From: G963717155 sp963717155
GTDB lineage: Bacteria > Actinomycetota > Thermoleophilia > Gaiellales > JALYLC01
Assembly (NCBI GenBank): GCA_963717155.1
Contig: OY970326.1
Location: forward strand, 372,001-436,000
DNA: 64,000 nt
Direction of reading: 5' to 3'
Of the stretch, positions 40,932-50,046 are shown piece after piece. Made by a program: the position numbers and the translations under genes. The notes under the pieces are model-generated. The model was given only the letters and a program-made list of their open reading frames with translations. It was not told the origin of the DNA and did no database searches. Within the stretch, counting starts at the first letter, position 1, and every line of letters begins with the position of its first letter.

Positions 40932-41480
40932 ATGTCGACCCTAGAAAGCCAGCGCACGGCGCTTCCGACCGGCACCTGGACCACTGATCCGACGCACTCG
41001 ACGATCGACTTCACCGTCAAGCACATGCTCGTCGGGAAGTTCCGCGCCTCGGTCCCCACGTTCTCCGCGTCTCTCGTCGTGGACGGCGAGGGCTCGAAGC
41101 TCGAAGGAACCGCCCCGGTCGCGAGCATCGTTGCCGCCGACGAGAACCTGACCGGCCACCTGCAGTCGCCCGACTTCTTCGACGCCGAGCGGTATCCCGA
41201 GATCCGCTTCACGGCGACCTCGATCGAGGTCTCCGGCGACGAGGTCACTGCCAACGGCGAGCTGACCGTCAAGGGCATCACCCTTCCGATCGAGCTCAAG
41301 GGCGAGTTCTCCGGCCCGGCGACCGACCCGTACGGCGGCGAGCGCATCGGCCTCGACCTGACCACCACGTTCGATCGCACGAAGTTCGGCCTCAAGTTCA
41401 ATGCCCCGATGCCGAACGGCGGGTTCATCCTGTCGAACGACGTGCGCGTCACCGCCCAGCTCGAGCTCACGCGCAGCTGA
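40932..41480 (+). CDS. YceI-family lipid-binding protein
   Basis: This 182-residue protein is of the YceI lipocalin-like fold, which binds polyisoprenoid chains in its barrel. Diagnostic parts are GTWTTDPTHSTIDFTVKHMLVGKFR at the start, FFDAERYPEIRFTAT and GELTVKGITLPIELKGEF. There is no signal peptide, so it is cytoplasmic here, unlike E. coli YceI. AGGAGG precedes the ATG. It is coupled to the flavin reductase gene (TGATG). Paired TetR-type palindromes upstream suggest it is induced by a ligand. Confidence 0.92.
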   Translation: MSTLESQRTALPTGTWTTDPTHSTIDFTVKHMLVGKFRASVPTFSASLVVDGEGSKLEGTAPVASIVAADENLTGHLQSPDFFDAERYPEIRFTATSIEVSGDEVTANGELTVKGITLPIELKGEFSGPATDPYGGERIGLDLTTTFDRTKFGLKFNAPMPNGGFILSNDVRVTAQLELTRS

Positions 41481-42046
41481 TGCCACGCGTCCTCGCGCTC
41501 TCCGGGAGTCTCCGTGCGGGCTCGCACTCGACGGCGCTTCTTCGCGCCGCCGCGGCCCGCGCGGGTGACGACCTCGAGCTGATCCTGTACGACGGACTGC
41601 GGGCGATCCCGCCGTTCGACGAGGATGTCGAGCGGGAGGGCCCGGAGCCTGCGGCCGTCGCCGAGCTTCGCAATGCGCTCGCCGATGCCGACGGCGTCCT
41701 GATCGCGACGCCCGAGTACAACGGCTCGGTGCCCGGCGTGCTGAAGAACGCGCTCGACTGGGCCTCGCGTCCGTTCGCGACGAACCCGCTTCGCGGGAAG
41801 CCGGTCGCCGTGATCAGCGCGAGCACCGGGTCGTTCGGCGGCCTGTGGGCCCAGAACGACCTCAGGCGCATCCTCGGGACGCTCGGGGCGCGGGTGATCG
41901 ATGAGAGCGTGACCGTGCCGCTCGTGCACACGCTCGTCGACGGGGTGGGCGAGCTCGCCCACCCCGAGACGAGCGACGGGCTCGAGGGCCTGCTCGTCGC
42001 GCTGCATGCCGAGGTCGCCCGAGTTCCCGTCGAGGCGGCGGCGTAG
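41480..42046 (+). CDS. NADPH-dependent FMN reductase-like flavoprotein
   Basis: This 188-residue flavodoxin-like reductase has the FMN-phosphate loop LSGSLRAGSHSTALLRAA at about 7-24. The TPEYNGSVPGVLKNALDW block at about 78-95 is characteristic of the NADPH-dependent FMN reductase/ArsH/azoreductase group. It should reduce quinones, chromate or azo compounds with FMN. The start overlaps the yceI stop by one base, so both are under the same presumed TetR-type control. Confidence 0.92.
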   Translation: MPRVLALSGSLRAGSHSTALLRAAAARAGDDLELILYDGLRAIPPFDEDVEREGPEPAAVAELRNALADADGVLIATPEYNGSVPGVLKNALDWASRPFATNPLRGKPVAVISASTGSFGGLWAQNDLRRILGTLGARVIDESVTVPLVHTLVDGVGELAHPETSDGLEGLLVALHAEVARVPVEAAA

Positions 42047-42068
42047 CGCGCAGGGATACTCTGCCGAT

Positions 42069-42890
42069 GTGACGGTGAGGGCCCGCAGCGTCCGTGTGGA
42101 CGGCGGCGACATGGCCCTCGCCGAGGCAGGAGCCGGTCGGCCGATCGTGCTGATCCACGGGCTCGGCGGCACGTTCCGCTACTGGCTCGGCACGGTCCGT
42201 CGGCTCGCGCCGCTGGGGCGCGTCCTGGCGTTCGACGTGCCGGGCTTCGGCGCCTCGCAGCCGGCCTCGACACCCTTCGATCTGCTCTCGGCGGGCGAGC
42301 GCCTGCTGGCCGCGAGCGAGGCCGTCGGAGCACCGCGACCGGTTCTGGTCGGCCACTCGCTCGGCGGGCCGATCGCGGTGCTCGTCGCCGAGCGGTATCC
42401 CGAGCGCGTGGCGGGCGTGGTGCTGGTCAGCTCGACCGGCCTCTCACGCGACCGCGCCTGGCGCCGCCATGCGCTGCTGCCGCTGATCCACGCGGCGCTC
42501 CGCCACCCTCGCACCTGGGAGCGCCTGCTCGCCGAGCACGCGGCGCTCCGCCGCATCGTCTTCCGCGAGATGCTGGCCGATCCGACTGCGCTCGACCCCT
42601 TCGAGGCACGCATGCTCGTGGGGGGCGCCGCGGTTGCGCGTCAGCTCGACGACTCGATCGAGGCGTCGCTCGCGTGCGACCTCCAGGCAAGCCTGGCGGC
42701 GCTCCCGGTGCCCCTCGGCATCGTCTGGGGCGAGCTCGACCGGACGTCGCCGCTCGCCGACGGCGAGCTCGCAGCGCGGCTCCGGCCCGAGGCGCCGATG
42801 CGCGTCGTGCGTGGCGCGGGGCATGTCCCGATGCTCGAGCGCCCGGCCGAGTTCGCCGACGCCCTCGCCGCCGTCCTCCCGTACGGGTAA
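42069..42890 (+). CDS. Alpha/beta-fold hydrolase
   Basis: This 273-residue hydrolase has an oxyanion-hole motif IHGLGGTFRYW, the nucleophile elbow GHSLGG (Ser at about 99), an acidic residue in WGELDRTSP and the catalytic His in GAGHVPMLERP. A helical cap (about 128-200) shields the site. The sequence is closest in style to small esterases and C-C hydrolases (MhpC-like), but the substrate is not readable. GTG at 42069 lies 22 nt after the flavin reductase stop. Confidence 0.88.
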   Translation: MTVRARSVRVDGGDMALAEAGAGRPIVLIHGLGGTFRYWLGTVRRLAPLGRVLAFDVPGFGASQPASTPFDLLSAGERLLAASEAVGAPRPVLVGHSLGGPIAVLVAERYPERVAGVVLVSSTGLSRDRAWRRHALLPLIHAALRHPRTWERLLAEHAALRRIVFREMLADPTALDPFEARMLVGGAAVARQLDDSIEASLACDLQASLAALPVPLGIVWGELDRTSPLADGELAARLRPEAPMRVVRGAGHVPMLERPAEFADALAAVLPYG

Positions 42891-42911
42891 CGGGTAGTAG
42901 GCTCCTTCCCG

Positions 42912-43406
42912 ATGGCCTACCACTGCGACCGCTGCGGGGGCGAGGTCGAGCTCGCGCGCACGCCGCTCGAGAGCGGCCTCGTCCGGCTTGCCACGCTCGG
43001 CGCCGATGACTTCGAGCTCGAGTTCGACGATCCGGCGGTGCACGCCGCCGCCGCCGCCGCGCTCGGCCCCTGCCCGCACGGACCGGATCCGAGCTGGCAG
43101 GCCGCGGAGCTCGCTCCGCTGGCCGACGCCGGGTGGCAGGCGCTCGTGGCCGCCGGGAACGACGACCTGGAGACGCTCGCGCTGGTGTGGCGCCCTCGCG
43201 CGCTCGTGCTTGCAGGGCGCTCGAGCGAGCTATCGCGCGACGATGTCGTGCGCGGACGTCTCGAGCAACGCGTGGCGCAGGTGACGGCCCGGATGCAGGT
43301 GGCGCTCGACGCCGGCGACGCCGACGAGGCGGAGCGCCTGCACGCGCGCGCGATCGAGCTGGGAACGGTCCTCGCGGGCAGGCTCGCCGCGGAGTGGCGG
43401 GCGTGA
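42912..43406 (+). CDS. Protein of unknown function with N-terminal zinc-ribbon half-site
   Basis: This 164-residue protein starts MAYHCDRCGG, a CxxC knuckle, with another Cys pair spaced as CPHGP later. The middle is acidic (ADDFELEFDDPAVHAAAAAALG) and the C-terminal third is a long helix rich in Glu and Arg (LEQRVAQVTARMQVALDAGDADEAERLHARAIEL). I recognise no family. The stop overlaps tilS (GTGA), so it is produced with the tRNA-modifying enzyme. Confidence 0.7.
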   Translation: MAYHCDRCGGEVELARTPLESGLVRLATLGADDFELEFDDPAVHAAAAAALGPCPHGPDPSWQAAELAPLADAGWQALVAAGNDDLETLALVWRPRALVLAGRSSELSRDDVVRGRLEQRVAQVTARMQVALDAGDADEAERLHARAIELGTVLAGRLAAEWRA

Positions 43407-44656
43407 TCGACGCGCTGGTGGCCCGCGTCGGTGGGTTCGTCGCGCGCGAGCGCCTGCTCACGCCCGGGCAGCAGGTTCTCGCTCTCGCATCGGGCGGCGC
43501 CGACTCGACGCTGCTCGTCCACGCACTCGTGAGACTGGGATACGACGTGTCGGTGCTGCACGTGGCGCACGCGCTTCGCGGTGTCGAGAGCGAGTCGGAC
43601 TCGGCGTTCGTCGAGGCCCTTGCGGACGAGCTCGACCTTCCCTACCGGTGCGTGGATGCAGCGCTCGACGACGGTCCCGACCTCGAGCGCCGGGCGCGCG
43701 ACCTCCGGCGCGCCGCGGCCGACTCGGTCGCAAACGGGCGCGTGATCGCAACCGGTCACACGCGAGACGATCGTGTGGAGACGATCCTCTACCGGCTCGC
43801 CAGCTCGCCCGGTTCCGCGGCGTTTCGCGCGCTGCCGCCGAGCGACGGCGCTGGTCGCGTTCGGCCGCTCCTCGAGCTCGGCCGCGACGAGGTACGCGCG
43901 GCGCTCGAGGCGAGCGCCATCCAGTGGCGTGACGACCGCTCGAACGACGATCGTCGATTCGCACGCAATCGGGTACGCCTCGATCTCCTTCCCGCGTTTC
44001 GCAGCCTCCATCCGGCCGCCGACCAGAACCTCCTGCGCACCGCCTCGCAGCTCGCCGACCAGGCTGCCGTGCTCCACGAGGCGGCCGGGGCGCTGCTCGT
44101 CGAGGACGGTGCGGCGCTCGACGCCGGCGCCGCCGCCTCTGCGCCGCCCGAGCTCGCCCGCGCCGCGCTCCGTCGTCTCGCAGGGCCGCCCTCGCCCCCG
44201 GCTGCCTGCCTCGAGCGTGCGCTCGAGCTGTGTCATCGCCGAGCGGGGACCCGACGTGTGCCGCTGGGTGGCGGCCGCATCGCCGAGCGACGCTACGGCC
44301 TCGTGCGCATCTCCACCGATGCCCCCGTGGTGTCGCCGCCGGTGTCCGCGCCGCTGTGCGTCACGGGCCGCACGCCGTTCGGCGCGCTTGCGGTCAGCTG
44401 TCGCGCGGTCGAGGAGGGACTCGACCCGGCGCTCGCCGTGGGTGCGCACGTCCGGGCCGTGCGGCCGGGCGAGCATCTCGACGGTCGTCGTTCCACGATC
44501 GCGCGGATGCTGCTCGAGGCGCGCGTGCCGCAGCCGCTGCGCGCGGTCTACCCGGTGATCGAGGCCGACGGCAGGCTCGTCTGCGTGCCTGGGGTCGCGG
44601 TCGCAGCACACGCCCGTACGAGGCCGGGCCTCGAGCTGGCCGTGGAGAGCCCATGA
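43403..44656 (+). CDS. tilS: tRNA(Ile)-lysidine synthase TilS
   Basis: TilS converts C34 of the CAU-anticodon tRNA-Ile to lysidine with ATP, which is essential for reading AUA. The 417-residue protein has the PP-loop SGGADSTLLVHAL at about 30, HVAHALRGVESESD, ATGHTRDDRVETILYRL and the conserved RPLLELGRDEVR ... DDRSNDDRRFARNRVRLDLLP. The C-terminal part is divergent. GTG at 43403 overlaps the preceding stop and the end overlaps hpt by ATGA. Confidence 0.95.
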   Translation: MIDALVARVGGFVARERLLTPGQQVLALASGGADSTLLVHALVRLGYDVSVLHVAHALRGVESESDSAFVEALADELDLPYRCVDAALDDGPDLERRARDLRRAAADSVANGRVIATGHTRDDRVETILYRLASSPGSAAFRALPPSDGAGRVRPLLELGRDEVRAALEASAIQWRDDRSNDDRRFARNRVRLDLLPAFRSLHPAADQNLLRTASQLADQAAVLHEAAGALLVEDGAALDAGAAASAPPELARAALRRLAGPPSPPAACLERALELCHRRAGTRRVPLGGGRIAERRYGLVRISTDAPVVSPPVSAPLCVTGRTPFGALAVSCRAVEEGLDPALAVGAHVRAVRPGEHLDGRRSTIARMLLEARVPQPLRAVYPVIEADGRLVCVPGVAVAAHARTRPGLELAVESP

Positions 44657-45219
44657 CGAAGCCCCCGGCGCTTGGCGCGCTCGATCCCGACGGACTCGTC
44701 TCGGACGTCCTGATCGGCGCGGACGAGCTTCAGGAGCGCATCGGCGAGCTCGCAGCCGAGATCTCGCGCGACTACGCGAACCGCGACCTGCTTCTGATCG
44801 GCGTGCTCAAGGGCGCCGTCTTCTTCCTCGGCGATCTGATGCGGCGGCTGACCGTCTCGAGCGAGTGCGACTTCATGGCGATCAGCTCGTACGGGTCGGG
44901 CACGGAGAGCTCGGGTGTCGTCCGCATCCTCAAGGACCTCGACGCCCCGATCTCGGGCCGCAACGTGCTCGTCGTCGAGGACATCGTCGACTCGGGGCTG
45001 ACGCTCTCGTACCTGCTACGGACGCTCGAGGCGCGCAGCCCGCAGTCGCTCGAGGTGTGTGCGCTGCTGACGAAGCCCGCCCGCCGCGAGGTCGACCTCA
45101 CGTGCCGCTACGTGGGATTCGAGATTCCGAACCGCTTCGTGATCGGGTACGGACTCGACTACGGCGAGCGTTACCGCAGCCTCCCGTTCGTCGCCGTGCT
45201 CGACGAGACGCGCTTGTAG
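44653..45219 (+). CDS. hpt: Hypoxanthine phosphoribosyltransferase
   Basis: This 188-residue purine-salvage enzyme makes IMP and GMP from hypoxanthine or guanine with PRPP. The PRPP-binding motif is VLVVEDIVDSGLTL at about 106-119. Other marks are LIGVLKGAVFFLGDLMRR, FMAISSYGSGTESSG and the C-terminal FEIPNRFVIGYGLDY. The tilS-hpt-ftsH order is widely conserved. The start is an ATGA overlap with tilS. Confidence 0.96.
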   Translation: MTKPPALGALDPDGLVSDVLIGADELQERIGELAAEISRDYANRDLLLIGVLKGAVFFLGDLMRRLTVSSECDFMAISSYGSGTESSGVVRILKDLDAPISGRNVLVVEDIVDSGLTLSYLLRTLEARSPQSLEVCALLTKPARREVDLTCRYVGFEIPNRFVIGYGLDYGERYRSLPFVAVLDETRL

Positions 45220-45222
45220 GCG

Positions 45223-45915
45223 CTACGCGAGGGACGCGCCGGCGAACGGCGTCGTCGTCGGCTGCTTCGAGCCGCCGGAGGGCTCGACCGTGATCGCAAC
45301 CTGCTTCGCCTTCGCGGCGTTGCCGACCAGGCCGACCACGACCGCCTTGCCGCCCTTGAAGAGTCCGGCCGGCACGGGCGTCTTGTCGCGTCCGATCAGC
45401 CATGCCTCGTAGGTGTGGCCCGACTTGGGCGGCGGCAGGTCGAAGAGCACGAGCTTCCCGTTCGCGCCGTCACGGACGACCGCTCCTCGCACCGCTCCCT
45501 CGAGAGGCGCCACCTGGCTGCCCGAGCGCAGGAGGTTCGCCGCGAGCGCGTCGCGCGCGCTCCGTGCGTCGTTCAGCTGGCCGTGCAGCACGATGCCGAT
45601 GACGAGCGCGACCGCCGCGGCGACGAGGGCGCCTGCGAAGGCGCCGCGGAGAAACGCCAGGCGGGCGCGTGGAGCCGGTGCCTGCGCCGGCGTCGTGTCT
45701 GCCACGGCGTCGAGGATCTTCGCGCGCAGGCTCGCGGGCGGCTCGATCGGCTTGCTCGCGAACGCGAGCAGCGCGGTCGTCTCGCGCAGATCGTCGAGCT
45801 GGCGCCGACACTCCTCGCACGTCTCGAGATGCCCATCCAGCAGGAGGGCATCGTCGGCGTCGAGCGCATCGAGCGCGTGCGCGGGGATCAGGTCCTGGAG
45901 CTCTCGATGCTCCAC
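45223..45915 (-). CDS. RskA-type anti-sigma factor
   Basis: This 230-residue membrane anti-sigma factor has an N-terminal zinc anti-sigma domain with HLETCEECRRQL (His-x3-Cys-x2-Cys), which clamps the sigma factor. One transmembrane helix (about 94-114: FAGALVAAAVALVIGIVLHG) leads to an extracytoplasmic RskA domain (about 130-230: GKLVLFDLPPPKSGHTYEAWLIG). Regulated proteolysis normally frees the sigma factor. GTG at 45915 lies 28 nt inside the sigma gene. Confidence 0.9.
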   Translation of the reverse strand: MEHRELQDLIPAHALDALDADDALLLDGHLETCEECRRQLDDLRETTALLAFASKPIEPPASLRAKILDAVADTTPAQAPAPRARLAFLRGAFAGALVAAAVALVIGIVLHGQLNDARSARDALAANLLRSGSQVAPLEGAVRGAVVRDGANGKLVLFDLPPPKSGHTYEAWLIGRDKTPVPAGLFKGGKAVVVGLVGNAAKAKQVAITVEPSGGSKQPTTTPFAGASLA

Positions 45916-46487
45916 GGGTTCTCCGTCGTGATTCCGCGCTCCTCGAGCTGGACTCGCAGGCGCATGAGGGCAGTGTGCGTGCGCGACTTGATCGTGCCGA
46001 GCGGCTCGCCGAGACGGCGGGCGAGCTCGGACTGGCTGTACCCCTCGAAGTACGAGAGCTCGATCACCTCTCGCTGCGGATCGGGCAGCGAGGCCAGCGC
46101 CTCGCGCACCTGGTCGTGCTGCAGGCCGAGCCAGGCCTCGCGTGCGACGTTGACCGAGTCGGGCGTGTCCTCCATGCCCTCGGCCGGCTCGGTCCTGCGC
46201 AGCTGTTCGCGGCGCACGACGTCGACCGCCTTGTGGTGCGTGATCGACAGGAGCCACGTCGACGGCTTCGCGCGGCGCGCGTCGAAGCGCGCCGCCTGCC
46301 GCCAGACGGTCAGGAAGGCCTCCTGCACGACCTCCTCGGCAAGCCCGCCGTCGCGCGTCACGCGGTAGGCGAGCCCGTACGCCGTCTTTCCGTAGCGGTC
46401 GTACAGCTCGGCGAACGCATCGCGGTCGCCGCGCGCAACGAGTGCGATCAGGCCAGGGTCGGAGATGTGCATGAGGCTGCGGTTCAT
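45888..46487 (-). CDS. ECF RNA polymerase sigma factor, SigK/SigL-like
   Basis: This 199-residue ECF sigma factor has region 2 (DAFAELYDRYGKTAYGLAYRVT, then EEVVQEAFLTVWRQAARFD) and region 4 (LPDPQREVIELSYFEGYSQSELARRLGEPLGTIKSRTHTALMRLR). It is paired with the RskA-like anti-sigma factor, as in the mycobacterial SigK and SigL systems. ATG at 46487 has no good ribosome site, and Met6 is an alternative. The promoter it recognises is not evident upstream of its own gene. Confidence 0.93.
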   Translation of the reverse strand: MNRSLMHISDPGLIALVARGDRDAFAELYDRYGKTAYGLAYRVTRDGGLAEEVVQEAFLTVWRQAARFDARRAKPSTWLLSITHHKAVDVVRREQLRRTEPAEGMEDTPDSVNVAREAWLGLQHDQVREALASLPDPQREVIELSYFEGYSQSELARRLGEPLGTIKSRTHTALMRLRVQLEERGITTENPWSIESSRT

Positions 46488-46765
46488 GGTCGACGGGTGG
46501 ATCGGGCGGAGGCGTCGTGCCCGGTGCCGCGCGCAAAATCCCCTGTCGACGTATTCGCGCTGTCGCGCAGGTCGGTTCGGTCAGGCGAGAGTATGCGCCA
46601 CACGGCACTCCAGGTCTCGGGGAGCGGTGCCGATTAGAGGCCCCAGCCACTGCCGAACCGCGACCGGTCCGGCTTCACCCTGCGTGCTACTCTCAAGGGC
46701 CGGACGGTGCGGACCATACGGGTCGTAGACCGGTCTTACGCGTTGCCACCGCCGGGAGGCGGTCG
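46488..46765. other. Divergent control region between the sigma factor gene and ftsH
   Basis: This 278-bp gap holds no gene with codon support. Frames reading through it are extensions of ftsH or shadows. It must contain promoters in both directions. TACTCT at 46687-46692 is a possible ftsH -10 but has no convincing -35. I see no strong palindrome. Confidence 0.5.
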
Positions 46766-48730
46766 ATGAATCGGTTTCTCAAAAGCGCTGCATTTCCGAT
46801 ACTGGTCGTGATCCTGCTCGCGTACTTCGCGCAGCAGCTGATTCTGAACAAGGGAGACTCGGCGCAGTCCGTGGGCTGGTCGGGATTCGTTCAGAAGCTC
46901 GAGCAGAAGGGCCAGGTCGAGAAGCTCAAGATCGACCCGAGCAAGAACAGCATCACCTACCAGCTGAACGACTCGAAGGGCACCAAGCTCACCACCGGCT
47001 ACCCGGGCGACATCCAGCTGAGCAACGCCGTCGACCTCGCCAAGAAGAACGACGTGCAGGTGGACGTCAGCACCAAGGGCGGATCGCCCTGGTGGAGTTT
47101 ACTGACCTACCTGTTGCCATTCGTGCTCTTCCTCGGCCTCTGGGTCTTCCTGATGAACCAGATGCAGGGAGGCGGCTCAAAGGTCATGAGCTTCGGCAAG
47201 AGTCGCGCCAAGCGCATGGCGGTCGACTCGCCGAAGATCACCTTCCGTGACGTCGCGGGTGCCGACGAGGCCGTCGAGGAGCTGCACGAGATCAAGGAGT
47301 TCCTCGAGAACCCCAAGAAGTTCCAGGCGCTCGGGGCTCGCATCCCCAAGGGCGTGCTGCTGTACGGGCCCCCGGGAACGGGCAAGACGCTGCTGGCCCG
47401 CGCAGTCGCAGGCGAGGCCGGCGTGCCGTTCTTCTCGATCTCCGGCTCCGACTTCGTCGAGATGTTCGTGGGCGTCGGTGCATCTCGCGTGCGCGACCTC
47501 TTCGAGCAGGCCAAGCAGAACTCGCCGTGCATCATCTTCATGGACGAGATCGACGCCGTCGGCCGTCACCGCGGCGCCGGCCTCGGCGGAGGCCACGACG
47601 AGCGCGAGCAGACGCTCAACCAGCTGCTCGTCGAGATGGACGGGTTCGAGCTGAAGGACAACATCATCCTGATCGCGGCCACGAACCGGCCCGACATCCT
47701 CGATCCCGCGCTCCTGCGCCCCGGGCGGTTCGACCGGCAGATCGTCGTCGACCGGCCCGACCGCGAGGGTCGCAAGAAGATCCTCGAGGTCCACACGCGC
47801 GGCAAGCCGATCGGCAAGGAGATCGAGCTCTCCGCCCTCGCAGGCCAGACGCCCGGCTTCACCGGCGCCGATCTCGCGAACCTCGTGAACGAGGCGGCGC
47901 TGCTCGCGGCGCGCCACGGCCGCAAGGTGATCGGCATGCACGAGCTCGAGGAGGGGATCATGCGCGTGATCGCCGGCCCCGAGAAGAAGACGCGGCTGCT
48001 CTCCGAGAAGGAGCGCCTGATCACGGCGTACCACGAGATGGGACATGCGCTTGTCGGCCATTTCCTCGAGGGCTGCGATCCGGTGCACAAGATCTCCGTG
48101 ATCTCGCGCGGCCAGGCGCTCGGCTACACGATCTCGATGCCGAGCGAGGACACGTACCTGACGACGCGCTCGCAGCTGCGCGACCAGCTCGCGATGACGC
48201 TCGGCGGACGCGCGGCCGAGGAGCTCGTCTTCGAGGAGGTCACGACCGGCGCCGCGAACGATCTCGAGAAGGTCACGGCAACCGCGAAGAACATGATCAT
48301 GCGTTATGGCATGAGCGAGAAGCTCGGGCCGCGCACACTCGGTCGCACTCACGACCAGCCGTTTCTCGGCCGTGAGTTCTCGCAGGAGCCCGACTACTCC
48401 GATGAGATCGCGCGCGAGATCGACGACGAGATCCGCCGCATCGTCGAGGAGGCGCACGAGCGGGCGCGCGCCATCCTGCTCGAGCGCGACGAGTCGCTGC
48501 ACCGCATCTCGAAGATCCTCGTCGAGCGCGAGACGATCGACCGCGGGCAGTTCCTGCGCCTGCTCGACGGCGAGGCCGAGGAGAGCGTGTTCCCCGATCC
48601 CGAGGCGCCGCCCGCCCCTCCGCAGACCGAGCGCCGCCGCCGGGAGGAGCCGAAGACCGGTCGCAGCGGTCTGCTGCCGCTTCCCGGAACGCTCGGCAAG
48701 CCTCCCGAGCCGGATCCCGGCTCGGCGTAG
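46766..48730 (+). CDS. ftsH: ATP-dependent zinc metalloprotease FtsH
   Basis: This 654-residue membrane AAA+ protease degrades misassembled membrane and short-lived regulatory proteins as a hexamer. Two transmembrane helices (about 7-24 and 110-132) flank an extracytoplasmic domain. Walker A GPPGTGKT is at about 201, Walker B IIFMDEIDAVG follows, and the second region of homology is ATNRPDILDPALLRPGRFDRQ. The zinc motif is HEMGH at about 423 instead of the usual HEAGH, with the third ligand in GAANDLEK. A Pro-rich tail ends the protein. GGGAGGC precedes ATG 46766. Confidence 0.97.
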   Translation: MNRFLKSAAFPILVVILLAYFAQQLILNKGDSAQSVGWSGFVQKLEQKGQVEKLKIDPSKNSITYQLNDSKGTKLTTGYPGDIQLSNAVDLAKKNDVQVDVSTKGGSPWWSLLTYLLPFVLFLGLWVFLMNQMQGGGSKVMSFGKSRAKRMAVDSPKITFRDVAGADEAVEELHEIKEFLENPKKFQALGARIPKGVLLYGPPGTGKTLLARAVAGEAGVPFFSISGSDFVEMFVGVGASRVRDLFEQAKQNSPCIIFMDEIDAVGRHRGAGLGGGHDEREQTLNQLLVEMDGFELKDNIILIAATNRPDILDPALLRPGRFDRQIVVDRPDREGRKKILEVHTRGKPIGKEIELSALAGQTPGFTGADLANLVNEAALLAARHGRKVIGMHELEEGIMRVIAGPEKKTRLLSEKERLITAYHEMGHALVGHFLEGCDPVHKISVISRGQALGYTISMPSEDTYLTTRSQLRDQLAMTLGGRAAEELVFEEVTTGAANDLEKVTATAKNMIMRYGMSEKLGPRTLGRTHDQPFLGREFSQEPDYSDEIAREIDDEIRRIVEEAHERARAILLERDESLHRISKILVERETIDRGQFLRLLDGEAEESVFPDPEAPPAPPQTERRRREEPKTGRSGLLPLPGTLGKPPEPDPGSA

Positions 48731-48759
48731 CTTCGGCCGGCGTCGCTAGGCTGGCGCCG

Positions 48760-49593
48760 ATGCCCGCGATCACGAGCATCGAGGACCGTTTCCCGCGGCC
48801 GTCGGTCGTCGGCGTCGTCAACGTCACTCCGGACTCGTTCTCGGACGGCGGCGATACCTGGGACACCCGCATCGCGATCGCCCGCGGTCTCGAGCAGTTC
48901 GCCGCCGGTGCTGCGATCGTCGACATCGGAGGCGAGTCGACGCGGCCGGGCGCCGAGCCTGTCGATCCCTCCGAGGAGCTGCGGCGGGTGATCGGCGTGG
49001 TCGAGGAGCTGTCGCGGCTCGGCGCGACGGTCTCGATCGACACGCGGAACGCCGCAGTCGCCCAGGCGGCGGTCGCGGCCGGCGCCTCGCTCGTCAACGA
49101 CGTCTCCGCCCTGCGCCACGACCCGCACATGGCCGGGGTCGTGGCCGATGCGGGTGTGGGCCTGTGCCTGATGCACATGCTGGGCGACGACCCCCGGACG
49201 ATGCAGGACGATCCGCGCTACGACGACGTCGTCGACGACGTCGCGAGCTTCCTCGAGGATCGCCTGGCGGAGGCCGTCGACGCGGGAATCCGCGAGGAGC
49301 GCATCTGCCTCGATCCCGGCATTGGCTTCGGCAAGACCGTCGACCACAACCTCGCGCTCCTCCGCGGGCTTCCCCGGCTCGCGCGGATCGGGCGCCCGCT
49401 GCTCGTCGGCGTTTCGCGCAAGTCGTTCCTCATGCGCCTCACGCGCCCGGGGCTGCCCAAGGAGCGACTCGCCGCGTCGCTCGCCGCCAGCGTCGAGACA
49501 TACCGCGCCGGGGCGAGCCTCCTGCGGGTGCATGACGTGAGCGAGACGATGGACGCGCTCGCGATCGTGCGCGCCCTCGAAGGCGGCGGATGA
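48760..49593 (+). CDS. folP: Dihydropteroate synthase
   Basis: FolP joins p-aminobenzoate to dihydropterin pyrophosphate in folate synthesis and is the sulfonamide target. The 277-residue TIM barrel has VVNVTPDSFSDGG near residue 20, DIGGESTRPGA, SIDTRNAAVA, LVNDVSAL, LDPGIGFGKT and VGVSRKSFL. The length is normal. folE, which often precedes folP in actinobacteria after ftsH, is absent. The stop overlaps folB by ATGA. Confidence 0.96.
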   Translation: MPAITSIEDRFPRPSVVGVVNVTPDSFSDGGDTWDTRIAIARGLEQFAAGAAIVDIGGESTRPGAEPVDPSEELRRVIGVVEELSRLGATVSIDTRNAAVAQAAVAAGASLVNDVSALRHDPHMAGVVADAGVGLCLMHMLGDDPRTMQDDPRYDDVVDDVASFLEDRLAEAVDAGIREERICLDPGIGFGKTVDHNLALLRGLPRLARIGRPLLVGVSRKSFLMRLTRPGLPKERLAASLAASVETYRAGASLLRVHDVSETMDALAIVRALEGGG

Positions 49594-49955
49594 CCGAGCT
49601 TGCGATCGAGGTGCTCGGCCTGACGGTGTACGGCTATCACGGCGTGCGGGACCACGAGAAGGCGCGCGGCCAGCGCTTCGTGATCGATCTCGTGCTCGTG
49701 CCCCTCGCGAGCGAGGGCTGCGAGAGCGACCGCCTCGAGGACACCGTCAGCTACAGCGAGGCGGCCGACGTCGCCGTCGAGATTGCGACCCGTCAGCGGT
49801 TCGACCTCATCGAGCGGCTCGCGACGGTGATCGCCGACGCGCTGCTCGCGCGGCTCCCCCTCGCGCGGTCGACGGTTCGCGTGCACAAGCCCGCGGCGCC
49901 GATCCGCCACGCGTTCGACGACGTCGTCGTGACTGTCACCCGCACCCGCGTGTAG
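49590..49955 (+). CDS. folB: Dihydroneopterin aldolase
   Basis: This 121-residue enzyme cleaves 7,8-dihydroneopterin to 6-hydroxymethyl-dihydropterin and glycolaldehyde. Conserved parts are VYGYHGVRDHEKARGQRFVIDL, the DTVSYSEAADVAVEI segment with substrate-binding residues, and RFDLIERLATVIAD with the active-site Glu. It ends VRVHKPAAPI with the catalytic Lys. It is coupled to folP. Confidence 0.95.
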   Translation: MTELAIEVLGLTVYGYHGVRDHEKARGQRFVIDLVLVPLASEGCESDRLEDTVSYSEAADVAVEIATRQRFDLIERLATVIADALLARLPLARSTVRVHKPAAPIRHAFDDVVVTVTRTRV

Positions 49956-50046
49956 TTACGCCAGAGCGTGACCGGTGCGTCACGGACCGCGCCCGAGCTG
50001 TGTATCCGGCCTTGGTCTCGGGCCTCGACTGGGGCACGGTGTGCAG